Shown here: piece after piece, positions 16,525 to 24,822 of the stretch
Numbering within the stretch: position 1 is the stretch's first letter
Layout of the letters: each line of letters begins with the position of its first letter
Origin: WTFY01 sp965205685
GTDB taxonomy: Bacteria > Pseudomonadota > Gammaproteobacteria > UBA4575
DNA length: 64,000 bases
NCBI GenBank assembly: GCA_965205685.1
Contig: OZ242174.1
Coordinates: 620,001-684,000, forward strand
Direction: 5' to 3'
Program-made: the position numbers and the translations under genes
Notes under the pieces: generated by a model
Database searches by the model: none
What the model saw: the letters and a program-made list of their open reading frames with translations, nothing else
What the model was told of the DNA's origin: nothing

Positions 16525-18060
16525 ATGAACCCGATCGAGCTCAGTATTTTCGCCCGCAGGATTGATGCGGTGTGCGAAGAGATGGGTGCGCAACTGCGGT
16601 TTGCGGCCTTTTCCCCGAATATCCGGGATCGCCTGGATTTCTCCTGCGCCGTGTTCGATGCACAGGGCGGGCTGTGTGCCCAGGCCGCACATATTCCGGT
16701 GCATCTCGGCAGCATGGCCTATGCCATGCAGCAGATTGTCACGCAAAGGAGCTGGGCGCCCGGAGACTTCGTTGCCCTGAATGATCCCTATCTCGGTGGC
16801 ACCCATTTGCCCGATGTGACGGTGGTCTGCCCGGTGTTCATCGGGGAAAGGCTGATGGGATTCGTGGCCAATCGGGCCCACCACGCAGACATCGGCGCGG
16901 AAACCCCGGGCTCGATGCCGGTGTCCACGCACCTTTCGCAAGAGGGCGTAGTGATTCCCCCGACCGCGATCGGTCGCGGTGGCGAAATCGACCAGCAGGC
17001 GATCACCGAGCTGTTTTGCGACGCCAGGAACCTGCGCGACACGCTGGGGGACATGGCGGCGCAGTGCAGCGCAAACCGGCGTGGCATCGCGCGCCTCGAG
17101 GAACTGGTCGAGAAAACCGGCGAAGCGCAGTTCCTGCAGGCGCTGGGTGAGCTCAACGACTATGGCCGGCAGATTGCCTGCACCATGATTGCGAAAATTC
17201 CAAATGGCAGCTACACGTTTACGGACTACATGGACGATGACGGACAGGGCGGTACCGATCTGGCCATTTGCGTTTCACTGCAGGTCGGTGACGACAACAT
17301 TGAGGTGGACTTCACCGGCACGGCCGCGCAGGTTGCGGGCAACATCAACTGTCCCCTGTCGGTGACGGCGGCTGCGGTGTTTTACGTATTCCGGTGCCTG
17401 ATGCCGGACGAGACCCCGGCATGTGCCGGCAGCTTCGCCCCGTTCCGGCTCAAGGCGCCTGCCGGTTCGCTGCTGAATGCGAAGCGCCCGGCCGCGGTGG
17501 CGGCCGGCAACGTGGAGACCAGCTCGCGCATCGTCGATGCGGTGCTCGGCGCCCTGGGGCAGGCGCTGCCCGATGCTATCCCGGCCTGCAGCCAGGGCAC
17601 GATGAACAATCTGGCCCTCGGCAGCTCGAGCGACACGCCCTGGGGGTACTATGAAACCATTGCGGGAGGCATGGGCGGCTCGAAACATGCGCCCGGCCTG
17701 TCCGCCGTGCAGACCCACATGACCAACACGCAAAACACCCCGGTGGAGGTCCTGGAGATCAATTTTCCGTTGCGAATCAGGCGCTACGCCATCCGTACAG
17801 GCTCGGGGGGGCAGGGCCGACACTGCGGCGGAGACGGCCTGGTCCGGGAACTCGAATTTCTTGAGCCTGCGACACTCACGATCCTGTCGGAACGCCGCAC
17901 CCGAAGCCCCTGGGGGCTGTACGGCGGCGCTGAGGCCCGACCCGGTGCGAATTTCCTGAATGACGAACCGATGCCAGGCAAGGTCTGGCGTGAGGTGCGT
18001 GCCGGGGATTGCCTGCGCATCGAGTCACCCGGCGGGGGTGGCTGGGGTCTTGCCAGCTGA
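16525..18060 (+). CDS. hyuB: hydantoinase B/oxoprolinase family protein (HyuB)
   Basis: A 511-residue protein of the N-methylhydantoinase B / 5-oxoprolinase beta family, which performs ATP-dependent opening of hydantoin or oxoproline rings together with an HyuA subunit. Hallmarks are RDRLDFSCAVFDAQGGLCAQAAHIPVH (split across residues 34-60), LNDPYLGGTHLPDV, GFVANRAHHADIGAETPGSM, and a C-terminal GGGGWG tail. No HyuA gene adjoins it, which is unusual because the subunits are normally paired or fused. It is followed six bases later by the amidotransferase gene, probably in one transcript. Confidence 0.9.
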   Translation: MNPIELSIFARRIDAVCEEMGAQLRFAAFSPNIRDRLDFSCAVFDAQGGLCAQAAHIPVHLGSMAYAMQQIVTQRSWAPGDFVALNDPYLGGTHLPDVTVVCPVFIGERLMGFVANRAHHADIGAETPGSMPVSTHLSQEGVVIPPTAIGRGGEIDQQAITELFCDARNLRDTLGDMAAQCSANRRGIARLEELVEKTGEAQFLQALGELNDYGRQIACTMIAKIPNGSYTFTDYMDDDGQGGTDLAICVSLQVGDDNIEVDFTGTAAQVAGNINCPLSVTAAAVFYVFRCLMPDETPACAGSFAPFRLKAPAGSLLNAKRPAAVAAGNVETSSRIVDAVLGALGQALPDAIPACSQGTMNNLALGSSSDTPWGYYETIAGGMGGSKHAPGLSAVQTHMTNTQNTPVEVLEINFPLRIRRYAIRTGSGGQGRHCGGDGLVRELEFLEPATLTILSERRTRSPWGLYGGAEARPGANFLNDEPMPGKVWREVRAGDCLRIESPGGGGWGLAS

Positions 18061-18066
18061 ATCCTG

Positions 18067-19854
18067 ATGTGCGGCATCTGCGGTGAGCTGCGCCTTGACG
18101 GCACTGCTCCGGATCCAGGCACGATCGAGGCCATGCTGCAGGCCCTGCGGCGTCGCGGGCCCGATCACGAGGGTCGCTATTTTTCCGGGGCGATCGGTCT
18201 TGGCCATCGGCGCCTGTCGGTCATCGATCTCTCGTCGAAGGCCAACCAGCCAATGTTCGATGCCGACACGCAACTCGCGATCGTGTTCAACGGCGCCATC
18301 TACAACTACCCGCAGCTGCGTGAGCAGCTGATCGCACTGGGTCACACGTTCCGCTCCCATGGAGATACCGAGGTCATCCTCAAGGCATATGCGCAGTGGG
18401 GGCCGTCCAGCGTTGAAAAGCTGGTCGGGATGTTCGCCTTTGCCATCTGGGACGCGCAGGCCCAGGAGCTGTTCCTGGCCCGCGACCGGCTGGGCATCAA
18501 GCCGCTCTACTACACGCAGGACAAGGGCTTTTTCCGCTTTGCCTCGAACTCGCAGGCGCTGCTGCGCACCCGCGGGGTGGACACCCGCATCGATGCGTCA
18601 GGTCTGCACCACCACCTAAGCCTGCACGGCGTGGTGCCGGCTCCCGGCACGATCCTGCGCGGGCTGAAAAAGCTGGCGCCGGGACACACCCTGCGGGTGC
18701 CGGTGCGCGGGGCAGCGAAAACGAAGGCCTACTGGCAGCTGCAGGCCGACTCCGACGGGGGCCATAAAAGTGAGCACGAATGGCAGCAGGCCATTCAGGC
18801 CGCGTTGCGCGAGGCCGTGGAAAAGCGCCTGCACGTGGCCGATGTGCCGGTGGGCGTGCTGCTGTCGGGAGGCCTGGACTCCAGCCTGCTGGTAGGTCTT
18901 CTGGCCGAGTCCGGGGCAGGCGAGTTGCGCACCTATTCGGTGGGGTTTGAAGACCAGCCTGAGGAGCGCGGCAACGAGTTCGAATACTCGGATGCGGTCG
19001 CCAAGCACTTTGGCACGCGCCACCACAAGTTCCTGATCGATAACCGCGAAGTGCTCGAGCGCCTGCCGGAGGCGGTGGAACACATGGCCGAGCCCATGGT
19101 GGGCCAGGATGCGATTGCCTTCTACCTGCTGGCCGAGCAGGTCAGCCAGCACATCTCGGTGGTGCAGTCCGGCCAGGGCGCCGATGAGGTCTTCGGCGGC
19201 TACTTCTGGTATCCCAGGATGCAGGCCGAGGCCTCGTTCAGTACGGAGAGTTTTGCCAAGCACTACTTTGACCGCAGCCATGCCGAGATGCACGAGGTGC
19301 TGCCCCCGGACCTGGTCAGCGAGGATTTCACCTCGACGACCGTGCAACGATTGCTGGAGCGGGCCGGCACGCAGGAGTTTGTGCGCGCCGTGCTGCACAT
19401 GGATGTCACGACCCTGGTGGTCGATGATCCCGTGAAACGCGTCGACAACATGACCATGGCGCACGGGCTGGAGGCCCGGGTGCCGTTCCTGGATCACGAG
19501 CTGGTGGAGCTGGCCATGCAGATGCCGGTGCAATACAAGCTGGCGCAAGGGGGCAAGCACGTCCTCAAGCAGATTGCCCGGGGCCTTTTGCCGGCGCAGG
19601 TCATCGACCGCGAAAAGGGGTACTTCCCGGTGCCCGCCCTGAAGTACATCCGCGGCGAATTCGTGGTATTCATGCGCGAGGTGCTGCATTCCGAGGCCTG
19701 CCGGCAGCGCGGCCTGTTCCAGGCGGACCATGTCGAGCACCTGCTGGGCGAACCACAGCAGCACATGACCCCGCTTCAGGGCAGCAAGTTATGGCATCTG
19801 GCCCTGCTTGAGCTCTGGCTGCAGCGTAATGTGGATACAGCGCTTGCCAGCTAG
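18067..19854 (+). CDS. asparagine-synthase-type amidotransferase, N-acetylglutaminylglutamine amide (NAGGN) subfamily
   Basis: A 595-residue class II amidotransferase. Cys2 in MCGICGELRLDG is the glutaminase nucleophile, and the start is fixed by it. RRRGPDHEG and FNGAIYNY belong to the glutaminase half; LLSGGLDSSLLVGLL is the synthetase PP-motif. GQGADEVFGGYFWYP, DDPVKRVDNMTMAHGLEARVPF and DREKGYFPVPALKYI closely resemble the NAGGN amidotransferase of Pseudomonas, which caps a dipeptide osmolyte. The usual partners, a GNAT-type ligase and an M42 peptidase, are not adjacent. Ordinary AsnB is the alternative. Confidence 0.85.
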   Translation: MCGICGELRLDGTAPDPGTIEAMLQALRRRGPDHEGRYFSGAIGLGHRRLSVIDLSSKANQPMFDADTQLAIVFNGAIYNYPQLREQLIALGHTFRSHGDTEVILKAYAQWGPSSVEKLVGMFAFAIWDAQAQELFLARDRLGIKPLYYTQDKGFFRFASNSQALLRTRGVDTRIDASGLHHHLSLHGVVPAPGTILRGLKKLAPGHTLRVPVRGAAKTKAYWQLQADSDGGHKSEHEWQQAIQAALREAVEKRLHVADVPVGVLLSGGLDSSLLVGLLAESGAGELRTYSVGFEDQPEERGNEFEYSDAVAKHFGTRHHKFLIDNREVLERLPEAVEHMAEPMVGQDAIAFYLLAEQVSQHISVVQSGQGADEVFGGYFWYPRMQAEASFSTESFAKHYFDRSHAEMHEVLPPDLVSEDFTSTTVQRLLERAGTQEFVRAVLHMDVTTLVVDDPVKRVDNMTMAHGLEARVPFLDHELVELAMQMPVQYKLAQGGKHVLKQIARGLLPAQVIDREKGYFPVPALKYIRGEFVVFMREVLHSEACRQRGLFQADHVEHLLGEPQQHMTPLQGSKLWHLALLELWLQRNVDTALAS

Positions 19855-19871
19855 CCGCCTCACAGTACAAT
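19844..19871 (+). promoter_or_regulatory. candidate sigma-70 promoter of grxD
   Basis: TTGCCA (19844-19849), 16-base spacer, TACAAT (19866-19871). It overlaps the stop codon of the amidotransferase gene and lies about 38 bases before the chosen grxD start. Confidence 0.5.
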
Positions 19872-19909
19872 AGAAGGCCACAAGCGAAATGTTTCAGGAG
19901 AGTATGGCC

Positions 19910-20230
19910 ATGGATGTGTTGGATCGGATCAAGGAACAGGTGGAGTCAAATCCTGTCATCCTGTATATGAAAGGTACGCCGCAGATGCCTCAATGCGGTT
20001 TTTCGAGCCGTACCGCCGAGGCGCTCAAGGCCTGCGGTCACGAGTTCGCCTACGTGAATGTCCTGATGGACCCGGAGATATTCGAAAACCTGCCGCGTTT
20101 TGCCGACTGGCCCACGTTCCCGCAACTGTATATCCAGGGCGAACTGGTGGGCGGGTGCGACATCACCCTGGACCTGCACGAGCGCGGTGAACTGCAGAAG
20201 TTGGTGACGGCGGCCGCCGGCAGCGACTAG
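19910..20230 (+). CDS. grxD: monothiol glutaredoxin, Grx4 family
   Basis: A 106-residue protein from ATG 19910, chosen because AGGAG ends nine bases upstream; in-frame ATGs at 19904 and 19889 sit too close to or before that site. It carries YMKGTPQMPQCGFS with the single active-site Cys of the CGFS motif, WPTFPQLYI for glutathione binding and GELVGGCDI. Grx4 proteins bind a [2Fe-2S] cluster with glutathione and deliver it to client proteins, working with BolA partners. Confidence 0.95.
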   Translation: MDVLDRIKEQVESNPVILYMKGTPQMPQCGFSSRTAEALKACGHEFAYVNVLMDPEIFENLPRFADWPTFPQLYIQGELVGGCDITLDLHERGELQKLVTAAAGSD

Positions 20231-20232
20231 AC

Positions 20233-20256
20233 CGGTTGCCCTGGCAGCTGTTTTTT
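20233..20256 (+). terminator. terminator between convergent grxD and rnt
   Basis: A 7-bp stem with two G-T pairs (20233-20239 with 20244-20250) closes a 4-base loop and is followed by six T residues at 20251-20256, the last of which belongs to the rnt stop codon. It starts three bases after the grxD stop. Confidence 0.5.
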
Positions 20257-20879
20257 CAGGCCTGCATTTCCCACCGGTTCATCACCTCGCAGAATATCTC
20301 GGCGGTCTTTTCGGCATCGTAGACGGCCGAATGCGCACTGCTGGACTCCCAGTCGAGATTGGCGGCCACGGCAATCCTTGACAGCACGGTCTGGCCATAG
20401 GCCAGCGCACCCAGCGTGACCGTGTCGAGGTTGCTGAACGGGTGGAAGGGGTTGTTCTTGATGCCGGTGCGCTCCACGGCGGCCTTGATGAATCCCAGGT
20501 CGAAGAAGGCGTTGTGGCCGACCAGGATGGCCCGGGTGCACTGGTTTTCCTGGACGTGCCTGTGGACCGGTACAAAGATCTTCTGCAGGGCCTCCTCTTC
20601 GGGCAGTGCGATCCTCAGTGGGTGGAAGGGGTCGATGCCGTTGACCTCCAGCGAGGCGGGGTCCAGGTTGGCGCCTTCGAAGGGCCGCACGTGGGCCGCG
20701 ATCGTGCGCTGGCAAAAAAACTGCCGCTTCTGGTTCATGCTGACGAGCACGGCGGCCACCTCGAGCAGGGCATCGGTGCTGGCATTGAAGCCGCCGGTTT
20801 CCACGTCCACCACCACCGGGCAAAAGCCGCGAAAGCGGTTGGCAAGAGGAACGCAATCCTGGGACGGTGTGTAACTCAT
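20256..20879 (-). CDS. rnt: ribonuclease T
   Basis: A 207-residue DEDDh 3'-5' exoribonuclease of standard length. The Exo I motif is VVVDVETGGFNASTDALLE, Exo II is GHNAFFDLGFIKAA and Exo III is HSAVYDAEKTAEIF with the catalytic His. RNase T trims tRNA CCA ends and matures 5S and 23S rRNA. It works as a dimer and is largely confined to Gammaproteobacteria, which supports the taxonomic reading. It diverges from argG, with an 90-base gap. Confidence 0.96.
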   Translation of the reverse strand: MSYTPSQDCVPLANRFRGFCPVVVDVETGGFNASTDALLEVAAVLVSMNQKRQFFCQRTIAAHVRPFEGANLDPASLEVNGIDPFHPLRIALPEEEALQKIFVPVHRHVQENQCTRAILVGHNAFFDLGFIKAAVERTGIKNNPFHPFSNLDTVTLGALAYGQTVLSRIAVAANLDWESSSAHSAVYDAEKTAEIFCEVMNRWEMQA

Positions 20880-20913
20880 CGGTGATTTGTCAAAGCGGGA
20901 TGCAGCTTTAGGC

Positions 20914-20919
20914 TATAAT
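20914..20919 (+). promoter_or_regulatory. candidate -10 box of the argG promoter
   Basis: A perfect TATAAT 50 bases before the argG start. The nearest TTGACA-like hexamer, TTGTCA at 20887-20892, is 21 bases away, longer than the optimum. No ArgR operator is recognisable. Confidence 0.45.
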
Positions 20920-20969
20920 TCGCAGGGCGGGTTCGCCCGGTCATTTCATCCACTGTTCAAGCGCATAGT

Positions 20970-22190
20970 ATGTCATCAGTTCGAAAAGTTGTACTTGCCT
21001 ATTCGGGCGGTCTGGACACCTCGGTCATCCTCAAGTGGCTGGCCGAGTCGTACCAGTGCGAGGTCGTTACGTTTACCGCGGATATCGGCCAGGGCGAGGA
21101 AATTGAGCCCGCACGCGCCAAGGCCGAGGCCCTCGGTGTCCGGGAGATCTACGTCGAGGATCTGTGCGAGGAATTCGTGCGCGATTTCGTCTTCCCCATG
21201 CTGCGGGCCAATGCCGTGTATGAAGGGGAGTACCTGCTCGGCACCTCGATTGCCCGTCCCCTGATTGCCAAGCGTCTGGTGGAAATTGCCCGCGAGGTGG
21301 ACGGCGATGCCATTGCGCACGGGGCCACGGGAAAGGGCAACGACCAGGTGCGCTTTGAGCTCGGCGCCTACGCACTGGACCCGGAGATCAAGGTCATCGC
21401 ACCCTGGCGTGAATGGGACCTGAACTCGCGAGAGAAACTGCTGGAGTATGCCGCCCGACACGACATCCCCATTGAACAAAAACAGGGCCACTCCTCGCCG
21501 TATTCCATGGATGCCAACTTGCTGCACGTCTCGTATGAGGGAGGCGGGCTGGAGGATCCCTGGGCGGAGCCAGAGGAGGGCATGTGGCAGTTGACCTGCT
21601 CGCCGGCGCAGGCCCCGGACGAGCCCCGCTACGTTGAAATCGGGTTCGAGCAGGGCGATGCGGTCAGCCTGGACGGCGAGCGCCATACCCCATCACAACT
21701 GCTGCGCGAACTGAACACCATCGCCGGCATGCACGGCATCGGCCGCCTGGATATCGTCGAGAACCGGTATGTCGGCATGAAGTCGCGCGGCTGTTACGAA
21801 ACCCCGGGAGGCACGCTCTTGCACAAGGCCCACCGGGCCATGGAGTCCGTGACCCTGGACCGGGAAGTTGCACACCTGAAAGACGAGCTGATGCCCCGCT
21901 ATGCCGCCCTGGTCTACAACGGTTACTGGTGGAGTCCGGAGCGCTCTGCCATGCAAAAGCTGATCGATGCCACGCAGGCCGAGGTCAGCGGTACGGTGCG
22001 TGCCAAACTGTACAAGGGCAGCGTGCAGATCGTCGGGCGAAAATCGGAAACACACAGCCTGTTCGATCCGGGGATTGCCACGTTCGAAGACGATAAAGGT
22101 GCTTACAATCAACAGGATGCGGACGGGTTCATAAAATTGAATGCCCTGCGGATGCGAATTATGGCAAAATCCAAGGCTTCACAAAGCTGA
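20970..22190 (+). CDS. argG: argininosuccinate synthase
   Basis: A 406-residue enzyme joining citrulline and aspartate with ATP. The P-loop AYSGGLDTSVILKWL is at residues 10-24. GEYLLGTSIARPLIAK, HGATGKGNDQVRFE, and SPYSMDANLLHVSYEGG are all diagnostic of the type I enzyme. No argH follows; mlaA begins 28 bases later. Together with argD and argF, it shows that arginine synthesis genes are scattered in this genome. Confidence 0.97.
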   Translation: MSSVRKVVLAYSGGLDTSVILKWLAESYQCEVVTFTADIGQGEEIEPARAKAEALGVREIYVEDLCEEFVRDFVFPMLRANAVYEGEYLLGTSIARPLIAKRLVEIAREVDGDAIAHGATGKGNDQVRFELGAYALDPEIKVIAPWREWDLNSREKLLEYAARHDIPIEQKQGHSSPYSMDANLLHVSYEGGGLEDPWAEPEEGMWQLTCSPAQAPDEPRYVEIGFEQGDAVSLDGERHTPSQLLRELNTIAGMHGIGRLDIVENRYVGMKSRGCYETPGGTLLHKAHRAMESVTLDREVAHLKDELMPRYAALVYNGYWWSPERSAMQKLIDATQAEVSGTVRAKLYKGSVQIVGRKSETHSLFDPGIATFEDDKGAYNQQDADGFIKLNALRMRIMAKSKASQS

Positions 22191-22218
22191 AACACTGGAT
22201 GCACGGGTTGAAACAGGG

Positions 22219-22932
22219 ATGAAGATAGCACCGTGGCGCGCCTGGGCCGTTTTCGTGGGCATGCTGCTGTGCATGAGCGCTGTGGCGGAAGACCCCTGGG
22301 AAGGGCTGAATCGCAAGGTATTCGCCTTCAACGAAACCGTGGACGAATTCGTGCTGACCCCGGTGACCCGGGGCTACCAGGCGGTGGCACCGGATCCGGT
22401 CGAAACCGGCATCAACAACTTCTTCTCGAACCTTGGCGACATCGGGGTGGCCACCAACAACCTGCTGCAGTTGAAGTTTGCCGAGGCGGGTTCGGACACC
22501 GGCCGTGTGCTGGTCAACACGACGCTCGGCCTGCTGGGATGGTTTGATGTGGCCAGTCAACTCGGCCTGACCAAGCACGATGAGGATTTCGGACAGACCC
22601 TGGGGTACTGGGGGATCGGTACCGGACCTTACCTGGTGTTGCCGTTCTTAGGCCCCAGCAACCTGCGGGATGCCCCGGGCCGGCTGGCCGACATCACCCT
22701 GTGGATGAACAGCTTCCCGGAGCTTTCGGCCACGGAGGAAAGGGCGCTGGTTTCGCTCAATGTCATCAACGAACGCAGCCAGTACCTGAAACTGGAGGAA
22801 AGAAGCGAGGGACTCGGTCATGAACGTTACGTTTTCATCCGCGACGCCTACCTGGACAACCGCGAGTTCCTGGTCCGCGATGGACAAGTCCCCCTGGATG
22901 ACGATCTCTACGAAGAGCTGGATGACGAATAG
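22219..22932 (+). CDS. mlaA: MlaA/VacJ family phospholipid-transport protein
   Basis: A 237-residue protein from the ATG at 22219, after AGGG. The MlaA domain begins at EDPWEGLNRKVFAFNETVDEF and includes VNTTLGLLGWFDVASQLGL, FGQTLGYWGIGTGPYLVLP and LGPSNLRDAPG. In E. coli MlaA is an outer-membrane lipoprotein that removes misplaced phospholipids with OmpC and passes them to MlaC. Here the signal region LLCMSAVAED has no lipobox (Leu precedes Cys) and looks like a signal peptidase I site. No mlaBCDEF genes are nearby. Confidence 0.93.
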   Translation: MKIAPWRAWAVFVGMLLCMSAVAEDPWEGLNRKVFAFNETVDEFVLTPVTRGYQAVAPDPVETGINNFFSNLGDIGVATNNLLQLKFAEAGSDTGRVLVNTTLGLLGWFDVASQLGLTKHDEDFGQTLGYWGIGTGPYLVLPFLGPSNLRDAPGRLADITLWMNSFPELSATEERALVSLNVINERSQYLKLEERSEGLGHERYVFIRDAYLDNREFLVRDGQVPLDDDLYEELDDE

Positions 22933-22950
22933 TGCCGGGTTACACGGATT

Positions 22951-22979
22951 TTAACTGTCGCACCTCAAGCTGCTATGAT
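22951..22979 (+). promoter_or_regulatory. candidate sigma-70 promoter of folE
   Basis: TTAACT (22951-22956), a 17-base spacer and TATGAT (22974-22979), about 45 bases before the folE start and 18 bases after the mlaA stop. Confidence 0.5.
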
Positions 22980-23023
22980 CACGGCGTTAGCGCCAAGGAC
23001 ACACCGATATCTGGAGTTTGCGC

Positions 23024-23650
23024 ATGAACAGAAAAGCTCTTGAAATACTGGCAGGCGGTCGCTATCTGCAGGAGGACGTGGTTGCGGACGGCGACGAGCG
23101 TGATCCCGAGCTTGAGGCCGGGGTACGCAAGGTGTTGCAACTGCTCGGCGAGAATCCCGGGCGTGACGGCCTGCTCGACACCCCCAAGCGCGTCTCAAGG
23201 GCTCTGCATTTCTTGACCAGTGGCTATGAACTCAGCGTCTCTGACGTGGTCAGCGATGCCCTGTTCGAAGAGCAATGCGAGGAGATGGTGATCGTCAAGG
23301 ACGTGGAATTCTATTCCCTGTGCGAGCACCACATCCTGCCGTTCTACGGCCGTGCGCACATCGGCTACCTGCCCAAGGGGCGCGTCATCGGCCTGAGCAA
23401 GATTGCGCGCGTCGTGGACGTGTTCGCGAGGCGTCTGCAGGTACAGGAAAGGCTGACCACGCAGATTGCGAGCGGCCTGCAGGACGTGCTCGATGCACAC
23501 GGCGTGGCCGTGGTGCTCGAGGCCAGTCACTTTTGCATGATCATGCGCGGCGTACAGAAGCAGAACAGCAAGACGGTCACCAGCTCCATGCTCGGGGCCT
23601 TCCGCGATGACTCCCGCTCGCGGGCCGAATTCATGGAACTGATCCGGTAG
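23024..23650 (+). CDS. folE: GTP cyclohydrolase I (FolE type)
   Basis: A 208-residue protein; the ATG at 23024 has CTGGAG seven bases upstream. GTP cyclohydrolase I makes 7,8-dihydroneopterin triphosphate for folate and related pterins. Conserved parts are ENPGRDGLLDTPKRVSRA, the zinc ligands in FYSLCEHHILPFYG (Cys and His) and the later Cys in EASHFCMIMRGVQKQNS, and VIGLSKIARVVD. The zinc-binding residues mark it as the canonical FolE and not the FolE2 type. Confidence 0.96.
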   Translation: MNRKALEILAGGRYLQEDVVADGDERDPELEAGVRKVLQLLGENPGRDGLLDTPKRVSRALHFLTSGYELSVSDVVSDALFEEQCEEMVIVKDVEFYSLCEHHILPFYGRAHIGYLPKGRVIGLSKIARVVDVFARRLQVQERLTTQIASGLQDVLDAHGVAVVLEASHFCMIMRGVQKQNSKTVTSSMLGAFRDDSRSRAEFMELIR

Positions 23651-23694
23651 TACCGCGAACTCACGGGGCCACGGTCCCGCAGACCTGCAATGGC

Positions 23695-23994
23695 TTACGG
23701 CAGGACCCGTTTGAAAGGCTTGACCACCACCTGTTCATAGACCCCGGCTGCAATGTAGGGATCGGCATCGGCCCACGCCTGTGCCGCCTGCAGGGACTCG
23801 AATTCAGCCACGATCAGGCTGCCCGTGAAGCCGGCCTCTCCCGGGTCGGGACTGTCCACGGCCGGGTGCGGACCCGCAAGCACCAGGCGGCCCTCGTCTT
23901 TCAACGCATCAAGGCGCGCGATATGCTGGTCTCGGACCGACTTTCGCTTGGCTAGACTGTCTGCTACGTCCTGGCTGATAATGGCATAAAACAT
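23695..23994 (-). CDS. yciI: YciI family protein
   Basis: A 99-residue ferredoxin-fold protein. MFYAIISQDVADSLAKR, the His in RDQHIARLDALKDEGRL, and the Asp in WADADPYIAAGVYEQVVVKPF match the YciI family, whose conserved His-Asp pair may form an active site; one homologue is a dehydrochlorinase-like enzyme. The function in this organism is unknown. It diverges from the YciO-like gene across 158 bases with a minus-strand leader of unremarkable sequence. Confidence 0.88.
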   Translation of the reverse strand: MFYAIISQDVADSLAKRKSVRDQHIARLDALKDEGRLVLAGPHPAVDSPDPGEAGFTGSLIVAEFESLQAAQAWADADPYIAAGVYEQVVVKPFKRVLP

Positions 23995-24119
23995 GATGGC
24001 TTATTCAGGGGTGCGGGCCGCTTGGTGTCCTGAAGGACCCGGACCACAAACACATATTTGTTGCGCAAAGGATAGCAGATTAAGCGCTCACCACGTACCC
24101 GGAGAGCGTCTTATGCGCG

Positions 24120-24125
24120 TATAAT
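24120..24125 (+). promoter_or_regulatory. candidate -10 box upstream of the YciO-like gene
   Basis: TATAAT lies 27 bases before the ATG at 24153. No clear -35 hexamer accompanies it, and the gene has no visible Shine-Dalgarno. Confidence 0.35.
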
Positions 24126-24152
24126 TGTTATTGAGCCATTGCTTCTTCTTGT

Positions 24153-24781
24153 ATGTCCCAGTATTTCGTCATCCATCCCAAAAGAGCACAGAAACGCCTG
24201 ATCCAGCGTGCCGTGCAGATCATCGACCAGGGCGGGCTGATCGTGTACCCGACCGACTCCTGCTATGCGCTCGGCTGTCACATCGGCGACAAGCACGCCA
24301 TGCAGAGGATCCGCAGGATTCGCCAGGTCAATGAGAAGCATCACTTCACCCTGGTATGCCGGGACCTGTCCGAGCTGTCCACCTATGCCATGGTGGACAA
24401 CAGCGCCTACCGGCTCATGAAGCGTTGTACCCCGGGACCCTACACCTTCTTGCTGAAGGCGACCCACGAGGTGCCGCGCCGCCTGCTGTCCCCCAAGCGC
24501 CGGACCATCGGGCTGAGGGTGCCCGACCATGCGGTGGCCCTGCAGCTGTGTGAAGAGCTCGGCGGGCCCCTGATGAGCAGCACGCTGATCCTGCCCGGCG
24601 ATGCCGAACCCATGTCGGACCCGCAGACCATGCGCGAGCGCCTGGAGCATGAGGTGGACTGGTGATCGATGGTGGTTATTGCGGCGTGAAGGCAACAACC
24701 GTCATCAACCTGACCACGGAAAGCCCCACCATTGAACGGCAGGGGAAAGGGGATACCGGCTGGCTGGTGGATGCCGCGTAA
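24153..24781 (+). pseudogene. yciO: Sua5/YciO/YrdC-family protein with a frameshift near the 3' end
   Basis: The first 169 codons read as a YciO-type protein: QIIDQGGLIVYPTDSCYALG, the RIRRIRQVNEKHHFTLVCRDLSEL region, and GLRVPDHAVALQLCEELGGPL. They end prematurely at HEVDW followed by TGA at 24663. One base to the left, the other frame continues LVIDGGYCGVKATTVINL and runs to TAA at 24779-24781, which is the expected family C-terminus. Inserting a single C after GAC at 24657-24659 restores a protein of about 209 residues. Either a recent single-base deletion or a sequence error. Sua5 relatives bind ATP and may make threonylcarbamoyl-AMP, but YciO's role is unsettled. Confidence 0.85.
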
Positions 24782-24822
24782 TGCAACTTGCCTGCGATGC
24801 GGCGTATAATAAACGCTCGCCG

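Noticed and set aside
24657..24665. Programmed frameshifting in the YciO-like gene
   Set aside because: No slippery heptamer or downstream stimulator is visible and the family is not known to use recoding; a deletion or sequence error is simpler.
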